From the NCBI RefSeq assembly GCF_003052605.1, contig NZ_QASO01000142.1:1-64000 (forward strand): a stretch of DNA of 64,000 bases, in the 5' to 3' direction. Each line of letters begins with the position of its first letter. The stretch's first letter is position 1. Origin of the DNA: Ectopseudomonas oleovorans. GTDB lineage: Bacteria; Pseudomonadota; Gammaproteobacteria; Pseudomonadales; Pseudomonadaceae. The position numbers were made by a program, and so were the translations under genes. The notes beneath the pieces were generated by a model. It saw only the letters and a list, made by a program, of their open reading frames with translations, ran no database searches and was not told the origin of the DNA. Positions 52,195 through 58,990 of the stretch are shown one piece after another.

Positions 52195-52260
52195 GCGTAC
52201 GGGTGTGGAAGGCCGGGGCAAAAGGAACCCGGCAGGGCCGAAGCCCTCCCGCACGCAGCC
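52192..52260 (-). ncRNA. C4/CI-type antisense immunity RNA
   Basis: Minus-strand RNA of about 69 nt that folds as a three-way junction. The outer stem has 12 bp (52248-52259 with 52192-52203, one G-U). Hairpin 1 is AGGGCUUCGGCCCU at 52234-52247, with a UUCG loop. Hairpin 2 has GCCGGG/CCCGGC arms at 52212-52233. The only unpaired junction segment is CUUCCACA (52204-52211), the complement of UGUGGAAG in the upstream target (52340-52350) and in the downstream hairpin loop. Size, order and pairing match phage P4 CI RNA and the P1/P7 C4 RNA. Those act by base-pairing to nascent leader RNA and causing premature termination. Confidence 0.72.
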
Positions 52261-52283
52261 ACCAAGACACGAGACGGCGGGCA

Positions 52284-52317
52284 CAAAAAAAGCGCCTGCT
52301 GTCGAACGGTGGCGCTT
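52284..52317 (-). terminator. leader terminator
   Basis: On the minus strand AAGCGCC pairs with GGCGCTT across a 14-base loop and is followed by T7 (A7 at 52284-52290 on the plus strand). It lies between the upstream target and the antisense RNA. Confidence 0.8.
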
Positions 52318-52339
52318 GTGCGCCTTCTGCTTTCTGGGG

Positions 52340-52350
52340 CTTCCACACCC
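52340..52350 (-). promoter_or_regulatory. upstream target (seqA-like) of the antisense RNA
   Basis: Minus-strand GGGTGTGGAAG, a perfect 11-base complement of 52201-52211 inside the antisense RNA. It lies about 20 nt into the leader and upstream of the terminator. Confidence 0.65.
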
Positions 52351-52377
52351 ACTGGCCGCCATGTGGGCGACGGACAC

Positions 52378-52406
52378 ACCATAGCGCCGGGGCAGGCGAA
52401 GTGCAA
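52378..52406 (-). promoter_or_regulatory. leader promoter of the immunity region
   Basis: Minus-strand TTGCAC and TATGGT with a 17-base spacer. Transcripts would start near 52371 and run through target A, terminator, antisense RNA and target C, the same order as the P4 PLE leader. Confidence 0.55.
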
Positions 52407-52412
52407 GCGCGT

Positions 52413-52652
52413 TCATTGCATTACCTCCGGGGCTTCATGGGTGGGGCAGTGCATGGCGTCTAGCGCTTTGTTGATGGTTTCGCGCCCAACTCCCTTAGAT
52501 CGGATGATCGTGGCCATAGCCAGGAACGCAGCGAAGACGACTACCTCGGTCGGTACGCCTTTGCTGTCGGCATAGCCAACGATGGCGGGCAGTAGGTCGT
52601 CCAGCAGAAAGGCGGAATGATCTTCAGCGCGGTGGCTGTTGTGGATGTTCAT
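52413..52652 (-). CDS. hypothetical protein (79 residues)
   Basis: Acidic helical protein beginning MNIHNSHRAEDHSAFLLDDL, with a hydrophobic EVVVFAAFLAMATIIRS helix. The ATG at 52652 overlaps the previous stop by 4 bases. No known function. The leader promoter lies inside its last codons or just past its stop. Confidence 0.5.
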   Translation of the reverse strand: MNIHNSHRAEDHSAFLLDDLLPAIVGYADSKGVPTEVVVFAAFLAMATIIRSKGVGRETINKALDAMHCPTHEAPEVMQ

Positions 52653-52975
52653 ACGGCAGCCCTCCTGCTTTTGCGGCACAGCATATGCAGCACCAGCCGG
52701 GCGCGGCGGTGCTCGCTTTCCGGCAGGCTGTAGCGGGTGACGGTGCAAGGTGCGCCCCAGTTGTTCGGAACTCGCTCTTGCTGGCGCTGGAAGGTCAGGC
52801 AATGGGTGTTCGCCAGCACGGCGATGGTGGACGGCAAACAGTGGTCGCCAATACGCTCGGCCTCAAAACGGTTGATGCTGGTGCCGCTCAGCAGGTGCGC
52901 CAGTACGCGGGCAATCTTGCTCGGCGCGTTGCGCATAAGTGCGTCGGGAGAGCGGGAGAGGGGGCCGGCGATCAT
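52649..52975 (-). CDS. winged-helix-like hypothetical protein
   Basis: A 108-residue protein in which SKIARVLAHLLSGTSINRFE and AERIGDHCLPSTIAVLANTH look like a helix-turn-helix followed by a wing (VTRYSLPESEHRRARLVL). Similar small proteins lie beside AlpA genes in satellites. It overlaps both neighbours by 4 bases. Confidence 0.55.
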   Translation of the reverse strand: MIAGPLSRSPDALMRNAPSKIARVLAHLLSGTSINRFEAERIGDHCLPSTIAVLANTHCLTFQRQQERVPNNWGAPCTVTRYSLPESEHRRARLVLHMLCRKSRRAAV

Positions 52976-53187
52976 GCCGCGTCCCTCGCTACGATCTTTG
53001 CTTTCAGCCAGGCATCTACCTCGGCAAGGTCGTAGTAGACGGCGGCTTGGCGGGTCGTTCCGTCCTTGATTGGCTTCGGGAAGGTCGGGTCTTTCTTGCG
53101 TAGGTTGAAAAAGCCGCTGTGGGACAGGTCAAGGCGTTCGCGCAGGGCTTTTTGACGAATGCGGCCACTCTGGTGAAGTGTGAACAT
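52972..53187 (-). CDS. AlpA-like phage regulatory protein
   Basis: A 71-residue MerR/excisionase-fold DNA-binding protein. The family pattern is visible: LRERLDLSHSGFFNLRKKDP, TFPKPIKDG and YYDLAEVDAWLKAKI. AlpA/Vis proteins control integrase expression and excision in P4-like elements. It begins the replication operon, about 67 bases from the gene upstream. Confidence 0.78.
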   Translation of the reverse strand: MFTLHQSGRIRQKALRERLDLSHSGFFNLRKKDPTFPKPIKDGTTRQAAVYYDLAEVDAWLKAKIVARDAA

Positions 53188-53254
53188 GGGTGAATACCTC
53201 TATAGAGAGTTCACGCAACATTATTCACATCAATTTGAAGAGATCAGCCACCGC

Positions 53255-53923
53255 CTACGCCGATGCTAATTCTTTGCGCCATGCTGGCACCCAATTTCTC
53301 TGAATTGTGTCAGCCAAGCAGTTGTGTTTTTGGGCCATCTCCTCGCAAAAGCTGGCCAACTCACCGCGCTTGGCTCTGCGTTGGTGCAGGCCGGCACTTA
53401 TCCAGGCCTGGCGCACGGTGCCCTTCCCTTTGTTGGTCATGGTGTCGCCTGCTTTTCTTTTTTCTGCTTTCAGCGCTTTATCTGCGTTATGGATCAAGCC
53501 ATCAGGGAGCCAGCCACATTGCTCCTTGACTCTGCTCGGCTTCGTCGTTTGAGCGAGTGCGCTTAGCGCCTTGATCCAGTCTACGGCCTTCGATTCCAGT
53601 TGGTAGAACAGCCAAAGCAGGCTGACGGCATCCAGGCCGGTCACCTCTTTAAGCAGTTCGGCATGGCGCCCGAAAGCCTCCGCGGATAGCTCGCCTTCGG
53701 AAGTGACTTGCCCCCAGGTCACTCCCCCAAGAAACGCATCGGAAAGCATCTGGATGGTTTCACTCCGGCCCTTGTTCTGCTGTATGCGCTCTTCTATGAC
53801 GTTATCGAGCATGGCTAGCATGTGGCCTCGGCGTTGCTCAACCTCATCGGGCTGGCATTGCTGAAGCTCTGCGCGAAGGCGCATCAGGCACGCAAAACTG
53901 TCTTTCGGTGGGTTTCTGCTCAT
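53255..53923 (-). CDS. hypothetical protein downstream of integrase
   Basis: A 222-residue helical protein with no recognised domain. An N-terminal MSRNPPKDSFACLMRLRAEL region is followed by long helices (DEVEQRRGHMLAMLDNVIEE). The C-terminal part is basic (KAEKRKAGDTMTNKGKGTV, RRAKRGELASFCEEMAQKHN). It overlaps the integrase stop by 4 bases, so it is produced with it, possibly as a partner in excision (inference). Confidence 0.55.
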   Translation of the reverse strand: MSRNPPKDSFACLMRLRAELQQCQPDEVEQRRGHMLAMLDNVIEERIQQNKGRSETIQMLSDAFLGGVTWGQVTSEGELSAEAFGRHAELLKEVTGLDAVSLLWLFYQLESKAVDWIKALSALAQTTKPSRVKEQCGWLPDGLIHNADKALKAEKRKAGDTMTNKGKGTVRQAWISAGLHQRRAKRGELASFCEEMAQKHNCLADTIQRNWVPAWRKELASA

Positions 53924-55152
53924 GCTTGCTTCAACTCCACCACATTGCCAACGGCCAGCGCGTCAAGGTGATCGGCGTACCACTGCATCATGGTTCGGCG
54001 TTGCTCCAGGTACTGAGCTTTGTTGTAAACGCCTTTCACGCCTTCCTCCTTGTGTGCCAGTTGGGCGTCGATGTGCTGGCTCGGCCAATCGTGTTCGTTT
54101 AACAGGGTGCTGGCGGTGTGGCGGGTGCCGTGGCCAACCAAGCGGCCTTTGTAGCCAACGCCGGCATACACCTTGCAGATAGTGTTCTCACTAATGACGG
54201 GGTTCTTGGGGCCGATGCCAGGGAACAGCCAGCGGCTGTGGCCGGTGAGGCGATGAAGGTCGCGCAGCGCAGCAACGGCCTGTGCAGGTAAAGGGCTGGC
54301 GTAGTCACGATCCATCTTCATCTTGCCGGACGGCACTGACCAGATGGCGGCGTCAAGGTCGAACTCCGACCATTCTGCGAAGCGCAGCATGCCAGGGCGC
54401 ACGGCCAGCCACAGGCAGAGCCAGGCAGCAGTGCGCGCAGGGATTCGGCTGGTGGTGGTTCGTAGTGCGCGCAGGAAGCCCGGCAGCTCATGTTCCAGTA
54501 AGTGGGGCTGTTGGCGAGTAGCGGGAGCTGGCGCGGCGATTTCGTCCAGGCGGCTGGCTGGATCGTTCTCCGTCAAGCCCTTGCCTATTGCGTGGCCAAA
54601 TATCTGGTTGACCCAGCCACGCACCTTTTTGGCTACGTTGTGAGCGCCTCGCGCCTCAATAGATGCCTGCAAGGTTGCGCAGTCGCTGCGGGTTATCTCG
54701 TCAAGCTGCTTGTTACCCAGGACGGGCAAGATGTCCTTGTCGAGGTAGGTTCTGGCCTTGTCTAGGGTGGATTGCTCAAGCCCCTTGGCCTGCTGGCGCT
54801 GATACCAATCCTCGGCAGCAGCCCTGAAAGTGCGGGTAGCGACCTGCTCGGCCCGTTCTTTGGCGGCGCGCTTCTGTTCTAGAGGGTCAATTCCTCGGCT
54901 GAGTTGTTCTCGGTTGCTTCTGGCTTTCTTGCGTGCCAGTTCGCCGCCCACCTCGGGATAAGCGCCCATGCCTAGCCATGACCACTTGCCGGCGGCGTTT
55001 TTGTAGCGCAATTCCCAGGACTTACTGCCATTGGGCTTGACGCGAAAGTACAGCCCTCCGCCGTCGTGTTCGCGGTAAGCCTTGGACTCTGGCTCAAGGG
55101 TTGCAAGCACGGTATCGGCCAGAGGGCGGCGTTTGATGCTAGAGCGTTTCAT
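53920..55152 (-). CDS. P4-type tyrosine integrase
   Basis: A 410-residue site-specific recombinase. The N-terminal DUF4102 arm-binding domain (LADTVLATLEPESKAYREHD, GKWSWLGMGAYPEVG) precedes a core-binding SAM-like domain and the catalytic part with R252 (VRPGMLRFAEW), H341/R344 (HGTRHTAS), H367 and Y376 (VYNKAQYLEQRR). The usual RxGE after the first arginine is RPGML here. The ATG at 55152 is preferred; 16 upstream codons lack a match. It lies next to tRNA-Leu, the integration target. Confidence 0.92.
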   Translation of the reverse strand: MKRSSIKRRPLADTVLATLEPESKAYREHDGGGLYFRVKPNGSKSWELRYKNAAGKWSWLGMGAYPEVGGELARKKARSNREQLSRGIDPLEQKRAAKERAEQVATRTFRAAAEDWYQRQQAKGLEQSTLDKARTYLDKDILPVLGNKQLDEITRSDCATLQASIEARGAHNVAKKVRGWVNQIFGHAIGKGLTENDPASRLDEIAAPAPATRQQPHLLEHELPGFLRALRTTTSRIPARTAAWLCLWLAVRPGMLRFAEWSEFDLDAAIWSVPSGKMKMDRDYASPLPAQAVAALRDLHRLTGHSRWLFPGIGPKNPVISENTICKVYAGVGYKGRLVGHGTRHTASTLLNEHDWPSQHIDAQLAHKEEGVKGVYNKAQYLEQRRTMMQWYADHLDALAVGNVVELKQA

Positions 55153-55189
55153 TTCTTGTATGCCAAAGTTCGAGATTTGGCCGAGCATA

Positions 55190-55317
55190 CAAGTTGGCAT
55201 ACACGGTGATCAATGCTTTGCGTGAACATGCGTGAACATACATAAACAAGAAAGCCCGCACAGGGCGGGCTTTCAAGGGTGTTTTCGGTCATGCCTGAAC
55301 ATGCAAAAACATGTATG
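55190..55317. other. attachment-arm region with short repeats
   Basis: Between the integrase start and the core site: GTGAACAT twice at 55221-55239, CTGAACATGC at 55295, TTGGCATACACGG near 55194 with GGCATACACG repeated near the left att (about 44617). These are candidate integrase arm-type and excisionase sites; assignment by pattern only. Confidence 0.4.
55251..55273 (-). terminator. element-borne terminator for tRNA-Leu
   Basis: AAAGCCCGC and GCGGGCTTT are inverted around ACAGG, about 45 bases downstream of the tRNA 3' end. It replaces the native terminator now at 44500, which the insertion moved 10.8 kb away. Confidence 0.65.
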
Positions 55318-55402
55318 TGGTGCCCCGGGGGAGACTCGAACTCCCACTCCTTTCGAAAACGGATTTTGAATCCGCCGCGTCTACCGATTCCGCCACCGGG
55401 GC
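55318..55402 (-). tRNA. tRNA-Leu(CAA)
   Basis: 85 nt including encoded CCA. Acceptor arms GCCCCGG / CCGGGGC, a D-loop with GGCGGAATCGGTAGACGC, anticodon loop TTCAAAA (anticodon CAA) and a long variable arm typical of leucine tRNAs, then GTTCGAG in the T loop. Fully restored by the integrated element. Confidence 0.95.
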
Positions 55403-55415
55403 ACGATGGCGGCGA

Positions 55416-55444
55416 AGTATAGGGATGCGTCTGGCGCCGGTCAA
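55416..55444 (-). promoter_or_regulatory. promoter of tRNA-Leu
   Basis: Minus-strand TTGACC and TATACT with a 17-base spacer; the start would be about 7 bases before the mature tRNA. Confidence 0.85.
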
Positions 55445-55573
55445 TCGGCGTTGCTGTTGTTCTCTGGTCAATGCTGAGTCCGTCTGCGTGCAAGCCGTTG
55501 TCATCGGGCGCGGCGGTGTTGTTACGGTTTGCCGGCCCTTGGCGGCGAGCGTGATGGCTATGGCCTGTAATTC

Positions 55574-56194
55574 ATGCTCGCACTGGATGAGCGCTTGCCA
55601 GAACAGTTGCAAGCCAGTCGTCCCTTGCCGCCGCTGCGCACGCAGAAGCTGTTTCGCGAGGGGGCGCTGCAGATTGAGTGTTGCGTGAGCAAGCACTGGC
55701 GCCGTGATGCCGGGCAGGGTGAGGTGTCGTTGTGGACGGTGCCGGTGCTCGAGGCCGAGGAGATGCTGGTTTTCGCGCCAGGCAGGCGTTTTGCCTATCA
55801 ACGGCTGCAGAATTTGCGTGGGCGTTCGATCGCGACCGTGCGTGGTTATGGCTACGTCGGCAGTGAGTATTTCCAGCGTCACGATGGTGCCGATGTGCAG
55901 GCGCTGATTCACCTGGTCGCGCAGGGGCGTAGCGAGGTCGGCATTCTGGATCGTCTGGAATGGCGCTACCTGCAGCATGAGCATGCGATGTTGCAGGGGG
56001 CTCGTTGGCAGGTAGAGGAGGGGCCGACGATCAATCGCTCTCAGTTGCGTCTGCGCCTGCATCAGCAGCAGGCGAACAGGTTGGCGGCCTTTAATGCTGC
56101 GATCCGTTCTCTGCAGGCCGATGGCACCCTGGCGCGTATCGTTGCCCGCTATGCCCCGCAGGCTCACGTGGCCGGGCCAGTGGAAATCCGGTAA
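55574..56194 (+). pseudogene. SBP_bac_3-type solute-binding protein, decayed 5' end
   Basis: 206 residues of a periplasmic binding-protein fold: VSLWTVPVLEAEEMLVFAPG, GRSIATVRGYGYVGSEYFQR and the C-terminal NRLAAFNAAIRSLQADGTLA. There is no signal peptide. In the same frame a TAA lies two codons before the ATG, with DGYGL just upstream of it that reads like lost coding sequence. A signal-like stretch (RRSIGVAVVLWSMLSPSACK) is present in another frame at about 55430-55490. This suggests a frameshift and a nonsense mutation, though a cytoplasmic protein from 55574 cannot be excluded. Confidence 0.55.
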
Positions 56195-56229
56195 GCTCTG
56201 CGACCCTGCAAAAATGCCCCCTCCGAATC

Positions 56230-57273
56230 ATGCGTGTTGCCGATTTTCACTTCGACCTTCCCGAATCGCTGATTGCCCGTCATCCGTTGGCTGAGCGTCG
56301 TGCCAGTCGCCTGTTGCAGCTCGACGGGCCAACGGGTGCGCTGCGCCATGGCCAGTTCACCGATGTGCTGGAGCAACTGCGCCCCGGTGATCTGATGGTG
56401 TTCAACGACACGCGGGTGATCCCGGCGCGTCTGTTCGGCCAGAAGGCCTCGGGCGGCAAGCTGGAGGTGTTGGTCGAGCGTGTGCTCGATCAGTATCGGG
56501 TGCTTGCGCATGTGCGTTCGAGCAAGTCGCCCAAGCCGGGGTCGCAGATTCTTATCGACGGTGGCGCAGAGGCCGAGATGGTCGCGCGCCACGATGCGCT
56601 GTTCGAGCTGCGTTTTGCCGAGCCGGTGCTGCCGCTGCTGGAGCGTGTCGGCCATATGCCGCTGCCTCCTTATATAGACAGACCGGACGACGAAGCGGAT
56701 CGTGAGCGTTATCAGACCGTCTATGCGCAGAAGGCGGGGGCCGTCGCTGCGCCGACTGCCGGTCTGCACTTCGATGACGAGCTGTTGGCGGCGATCCGTG
56801 CCAAGGGTGTGGAAACCGCATTCGTGACCTTGCACGTCGGTGCGGGCACCTTCCAGCCGGTGCGGGTCGAGCGTATCGAAGATCACCACATGCACAGCGA
56901 GTGGCTGGAGGTCGGCCAGGATGTGGTCGATGCTGTCGCCGCCTGTCGTGCGCGTGGCGGGCGCGTGGTTGCCGTGGGTACCACCAGCGTGCGTTCGCTG
57001 GAGACGGCCGCTCGCGACGGTGAGCTGAAGCCCTTCAGCGGTGATACCGACATCTTTATCTACCCCGGTCGTCCCTTTCATGTGGTCGATGCCCTGGTAA
57101 CCAATTTCCACCTGCCCGAGTCGACCCTGCTGATGCTGGTGTCGGCCTTCGCCGGTTATGCCGAAACCATGGCCGCCTACCGCGAAGCCGTGGCGCAGGG
57201 TTATCGCTTCTTCAGTTACGGTGATGCCATGTTCATCACCCGCAATCCCGCCGCGCGCGGGCCCGAGGTTTGA
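56230..57273 (+). CDS. queA: tRNA preQ1(34) S-adenosylmethionine ribosyltransferase-isomerase QueA
   Basis: The penultimate step of queuosine synthesis: transfer and isomerisation of the SAM ribosyl group onto preQ1 in tRNA. The 347 residues include the family start MRVADFHFDLPESLIARHPL, MVFNDTRVIPARLFG, AAPTAGLHFDDELL, VGAGTFQPVR and the C-terminal FHLPESTLLMLVSAFAGY. It opens the queA-tgt-yajC-secDF group. Confidence 0.96.
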   Translation: MRVADFHFDLPESLIARHPLAERRASRLLQLDGPTGALRHGQFTDVLEQLRPGDLMVFNDTRVIPARLFGQKASGGKLEVLVERVLDQYRVLAHVRSSKSPKPGSQILIDGGAEAEMVARHDALFELRFAEPVLPLLERVGHMPLPPYIDRPDDEADRERYQTVYAQKAGAVAAPTAGLHFDDELLAAIRAKGVETAFVTLHVGAGTFQPVRVERIEDHHMHSEWLEVGQDVVDAVAACRARGGRVVAVGTTSVRSLETAARDGELKPFSGDTDIFIYPGRPFHVVDALVTNFHLPESTLLMLVSAFAGYAETMAAYREAVAQGYRFFSYGDAMFITRNPAARGPEV

Positions 57274-57275
57274 GT

Positions 57276-58409
57276 ATGTCGCGCACCTGTCGCATGTCCT
57301 TCGAGTTGCTGGCCACCGACGGCAAGGCCCGACGCGGTCGCCTGACCTTTCCGCGTGGCGTGGTGGAAACCCCGGCGTTCATGCCGGTGGGTACCTATGG
57401 CACGGTCAAGGGCATGTTGCCGCGTGATATCGAGGCCATTGGCGCGCAGATCATCCTCGGCAACACCTTCCACCTGTGGCTGCGTCCGGGCATGGAGGTG
57501 ATCAAGAAACACGGCGACCTGCACGATTTCATGCAGTGGCAGGGGCCGATCCTCACCGACTCTGGCGGCTTTCAGGTGTTCAGCCTCGGTGCCATGCGCA
57601 AGATCAAGGAGGAGGGCGTGTACTTCGCCTCGCCGGTCGATGGCACCAAGGTGTTCATGGGGCCGGAAGAGTCGATGCAGGTACAGCGTGATCTGGGCTC
57701 GGACATCGTGATGATCTTCGATGAATGCACGCCGTACCCGGCCGAATTCGATGTAGCCAAGCGTTCCATGGAGCTGTCGCTGCGTTGGGCCAAGCGCTCG
57801 AAGACCGCACACGGTGAGAGCAGCGCAGCGCTGTTCGGTATCGTCCAGGGTGGCATGCATGAAGAGCTGCGCATGCGCTCGCTCGAAGGGCTTTGCGAAA
57901 TCGGCTTCGACGGCCTGGCCATTGGCGGGCTGTCGGTCGGCGAGCCGAAGGAAGAGATGATCCGTGTGCTAGATTTTCTGCCGCCGCACATGCCGGCCGA
58001 CAAGCCGCGCTACCTGATGGGCGTAGGCAAGCCGGAAGACCTGGTCGAGGGTGTGCGCCGTGGCGTGGACATGTTCGACTGCGTGATGCCGACGCGCAAT
58101 GCGCGCAACGGCCACCTGTTCGTCGATACCGGCGTGGTGAAGATTCGCAACGCCGTGCACAAACACGACGACTCGCCGCTGGACCCGACCTGCGACTGTT
58201 ACACCTGTAAACATTTCTCGCGCGCTTATCTGCATCATCTGGACAAGTGCGGCGAAATGCTCGGTAGCATGCTCAATACCATCCATAACTTGCGGCATTA
58301 TCAGCGGGTTATGGCTGGTTTGCGCGAGGCTATCGGACAGGGTACATTGGCCGCCTTCGTCGAAACCTTCTATGCCAAGCGCGGCCTGCCTGTGCCGCCG
58401 CTTGACTGA
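57276..58409 (+). CDS. tgt: queuine tRNA-ribosyltransferase (TGT)
   Basis: A 377-residue base-exchange enzyme that puts preQ1 into position 34 of GUN tRNAs. The general-acid aspartate is in TDSGGFQVFSL, the nucleophile region is DCVMPTRNARNGHLF, and zinc ligands are in CDCYTCKHFSRAYLHH. The ATG at 57276 lies 2 bases after the queA stop; an ATG at 57294 (MSFELLATDGK) matches the N-terminus in other pseudomonads and may be the true start. Confidence 0.95.
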   Translation: MSRTCRMSFELLATDGKARRGRLTFPRGVVETPAFMPVGTYGTVKGMLPRDIEAIGAQIILGNTFHLWLRPGMEVIKKHGDLHDFMQWQGPILTDSGGFQVFSLGAMRKIKEEGVYFASPVDGTKVFMGPEESMQVQRDLGSDIVMIFDECTPYPAEFDVAKRSMELSLRWAKRSKTAHGESSAALFGIVQGGMHEELRMRSLEGLCEIGFDGLAIGGLSVGEPKEEMIRVLDFLPPHMPADKPRYLMGVGKPEDLVEGVRRGVDMFDCVMPTRNARNGHLFVDTGVVKIRNAVHKHDDSPLDPTCDCYTCKHFSRAYLHHLDKCGEMLGSMLNTIHNLRHYQRVMAGLREAIGQGTLAAFVETFYAKRGLPVPPLD

Positions 58410-58449
58410 TTCCCGAACGATTCAAGATCTTTTCCATTAGGAGTGATAC

Positions 58450-58779
58450 ATGAGCTTTTTCATCCCCGCCGCTTACGCTGACACCGCGGCTGCTGGCCCT
58501 GCCGGCAGCGGTTTCGAGTGGGTTTTCCTGATCGGCTTTCTGGTCATCTTCTATCTGATGATCTGGCGTCCGCAGGCCAAACGCGCCAAGGAACACAAGA
58601 ACCTGCTCGCCAGCCTGCAGAAGGGCGACGAAGTGGTCACCAGCGGCGGTATCGCTGGCAAGGTGTCCAAGGTTGCCGACGATTTCGTGGTGATCGAAGT
58701 GTCCGACAGCGTCGAACTGAAATTCCAGAAGCAGGCCATCGCCGCCACTCTGCCCAAGGGCACGCTGAAAGCCATCTGA
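58450..58779 (+). CDS. yajC: preprotein translocase subunit YajC
   Basis: A 109-residue single-pass membrane protein (helix about 22-42, FEWVFLIGFLVIFYLMIW) with the cytoplasmic YajC domain after RPQAKRAKEHKNLLASLQKG. It forms a subcomplex with SecDF. AGGAG precedes the ATG by 7 bases. Confidence 0.95.
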   Translation: MSFFIPAAYADTAAAGPAGSGFEWVFLIGFLVIFYLMIWRPQAKRAKEHKNLLASLQKGDEVVTSGGIAGKVSKVADDFVVIEVSDSVELKFQKQAIAATLPKGTLKAI

Positions 58780-58815
58780 TTCGGTTCTTAGTTTCCATTC
58801 GACGGGGCGCTTTAG

Positions 58816-58953
58816 GGCACTTCTAAAAACGTAGGCGAGGCAGCCAGCGCAAGGCAAAAACAGGCGAAAAAGCGGAATTTACGTGTTGTAAATGAGCATT
58901 TTGAGCCTGTTTTTAACGCAGCGATGGCAACGCAGGTAGTTTTTAGAGGTGCA
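58816..58953. mobile_element. MITE-like insertion between yajC and secD
   Basis: A 138-bp non-coding unit with terminal inverted repeats GGCACTTCTAAAAAC and GTTTTTAGAGGTGCA (13 of 15 match), flanked by direct CTTTAG copies at 58810-58815 and 58954-58959. Internal arms AAAAACAGGC and GCCTGTTTTT add a second inverted pair. Removing it restores the hairpin GGGGCGCT-TT-AGCGCCCC. Confidence 0.75.
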
Positions 58954-58990
58954 CTTTAGCGCCCCGCGTCATAAAGCGGGCGGCTCGTTC

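Larger units (their letters stand above)
44542..55341. mobile_element. P4-like integrative element (satellite type) in tRNA-Leu
   Basis: About 10.8 kb between direct repeats of the tRNA-Leu 3' end. It holds a P4-family integrase next to the tRNA, an AlpA-like regulator, a Toprim primase and DUF927 ATPase, an antisense-RNA immunity leader, a GGGAAC-rich candidate origin and unknown cargo. All genes read leftward. No structural, packaging or helper-capsid-remodelling gene is recognised, so it is a satellite or phage-like replicon rather than a full prophage. Confidence 0.85.

Noticed and set aside
51861..52406. 181-residue frame through the immunity leader
   Set aside because: It reads through the antisense RNA, terminator and target hairpin; no ribosome binding site fits, and the structured RNA explains the sequence.
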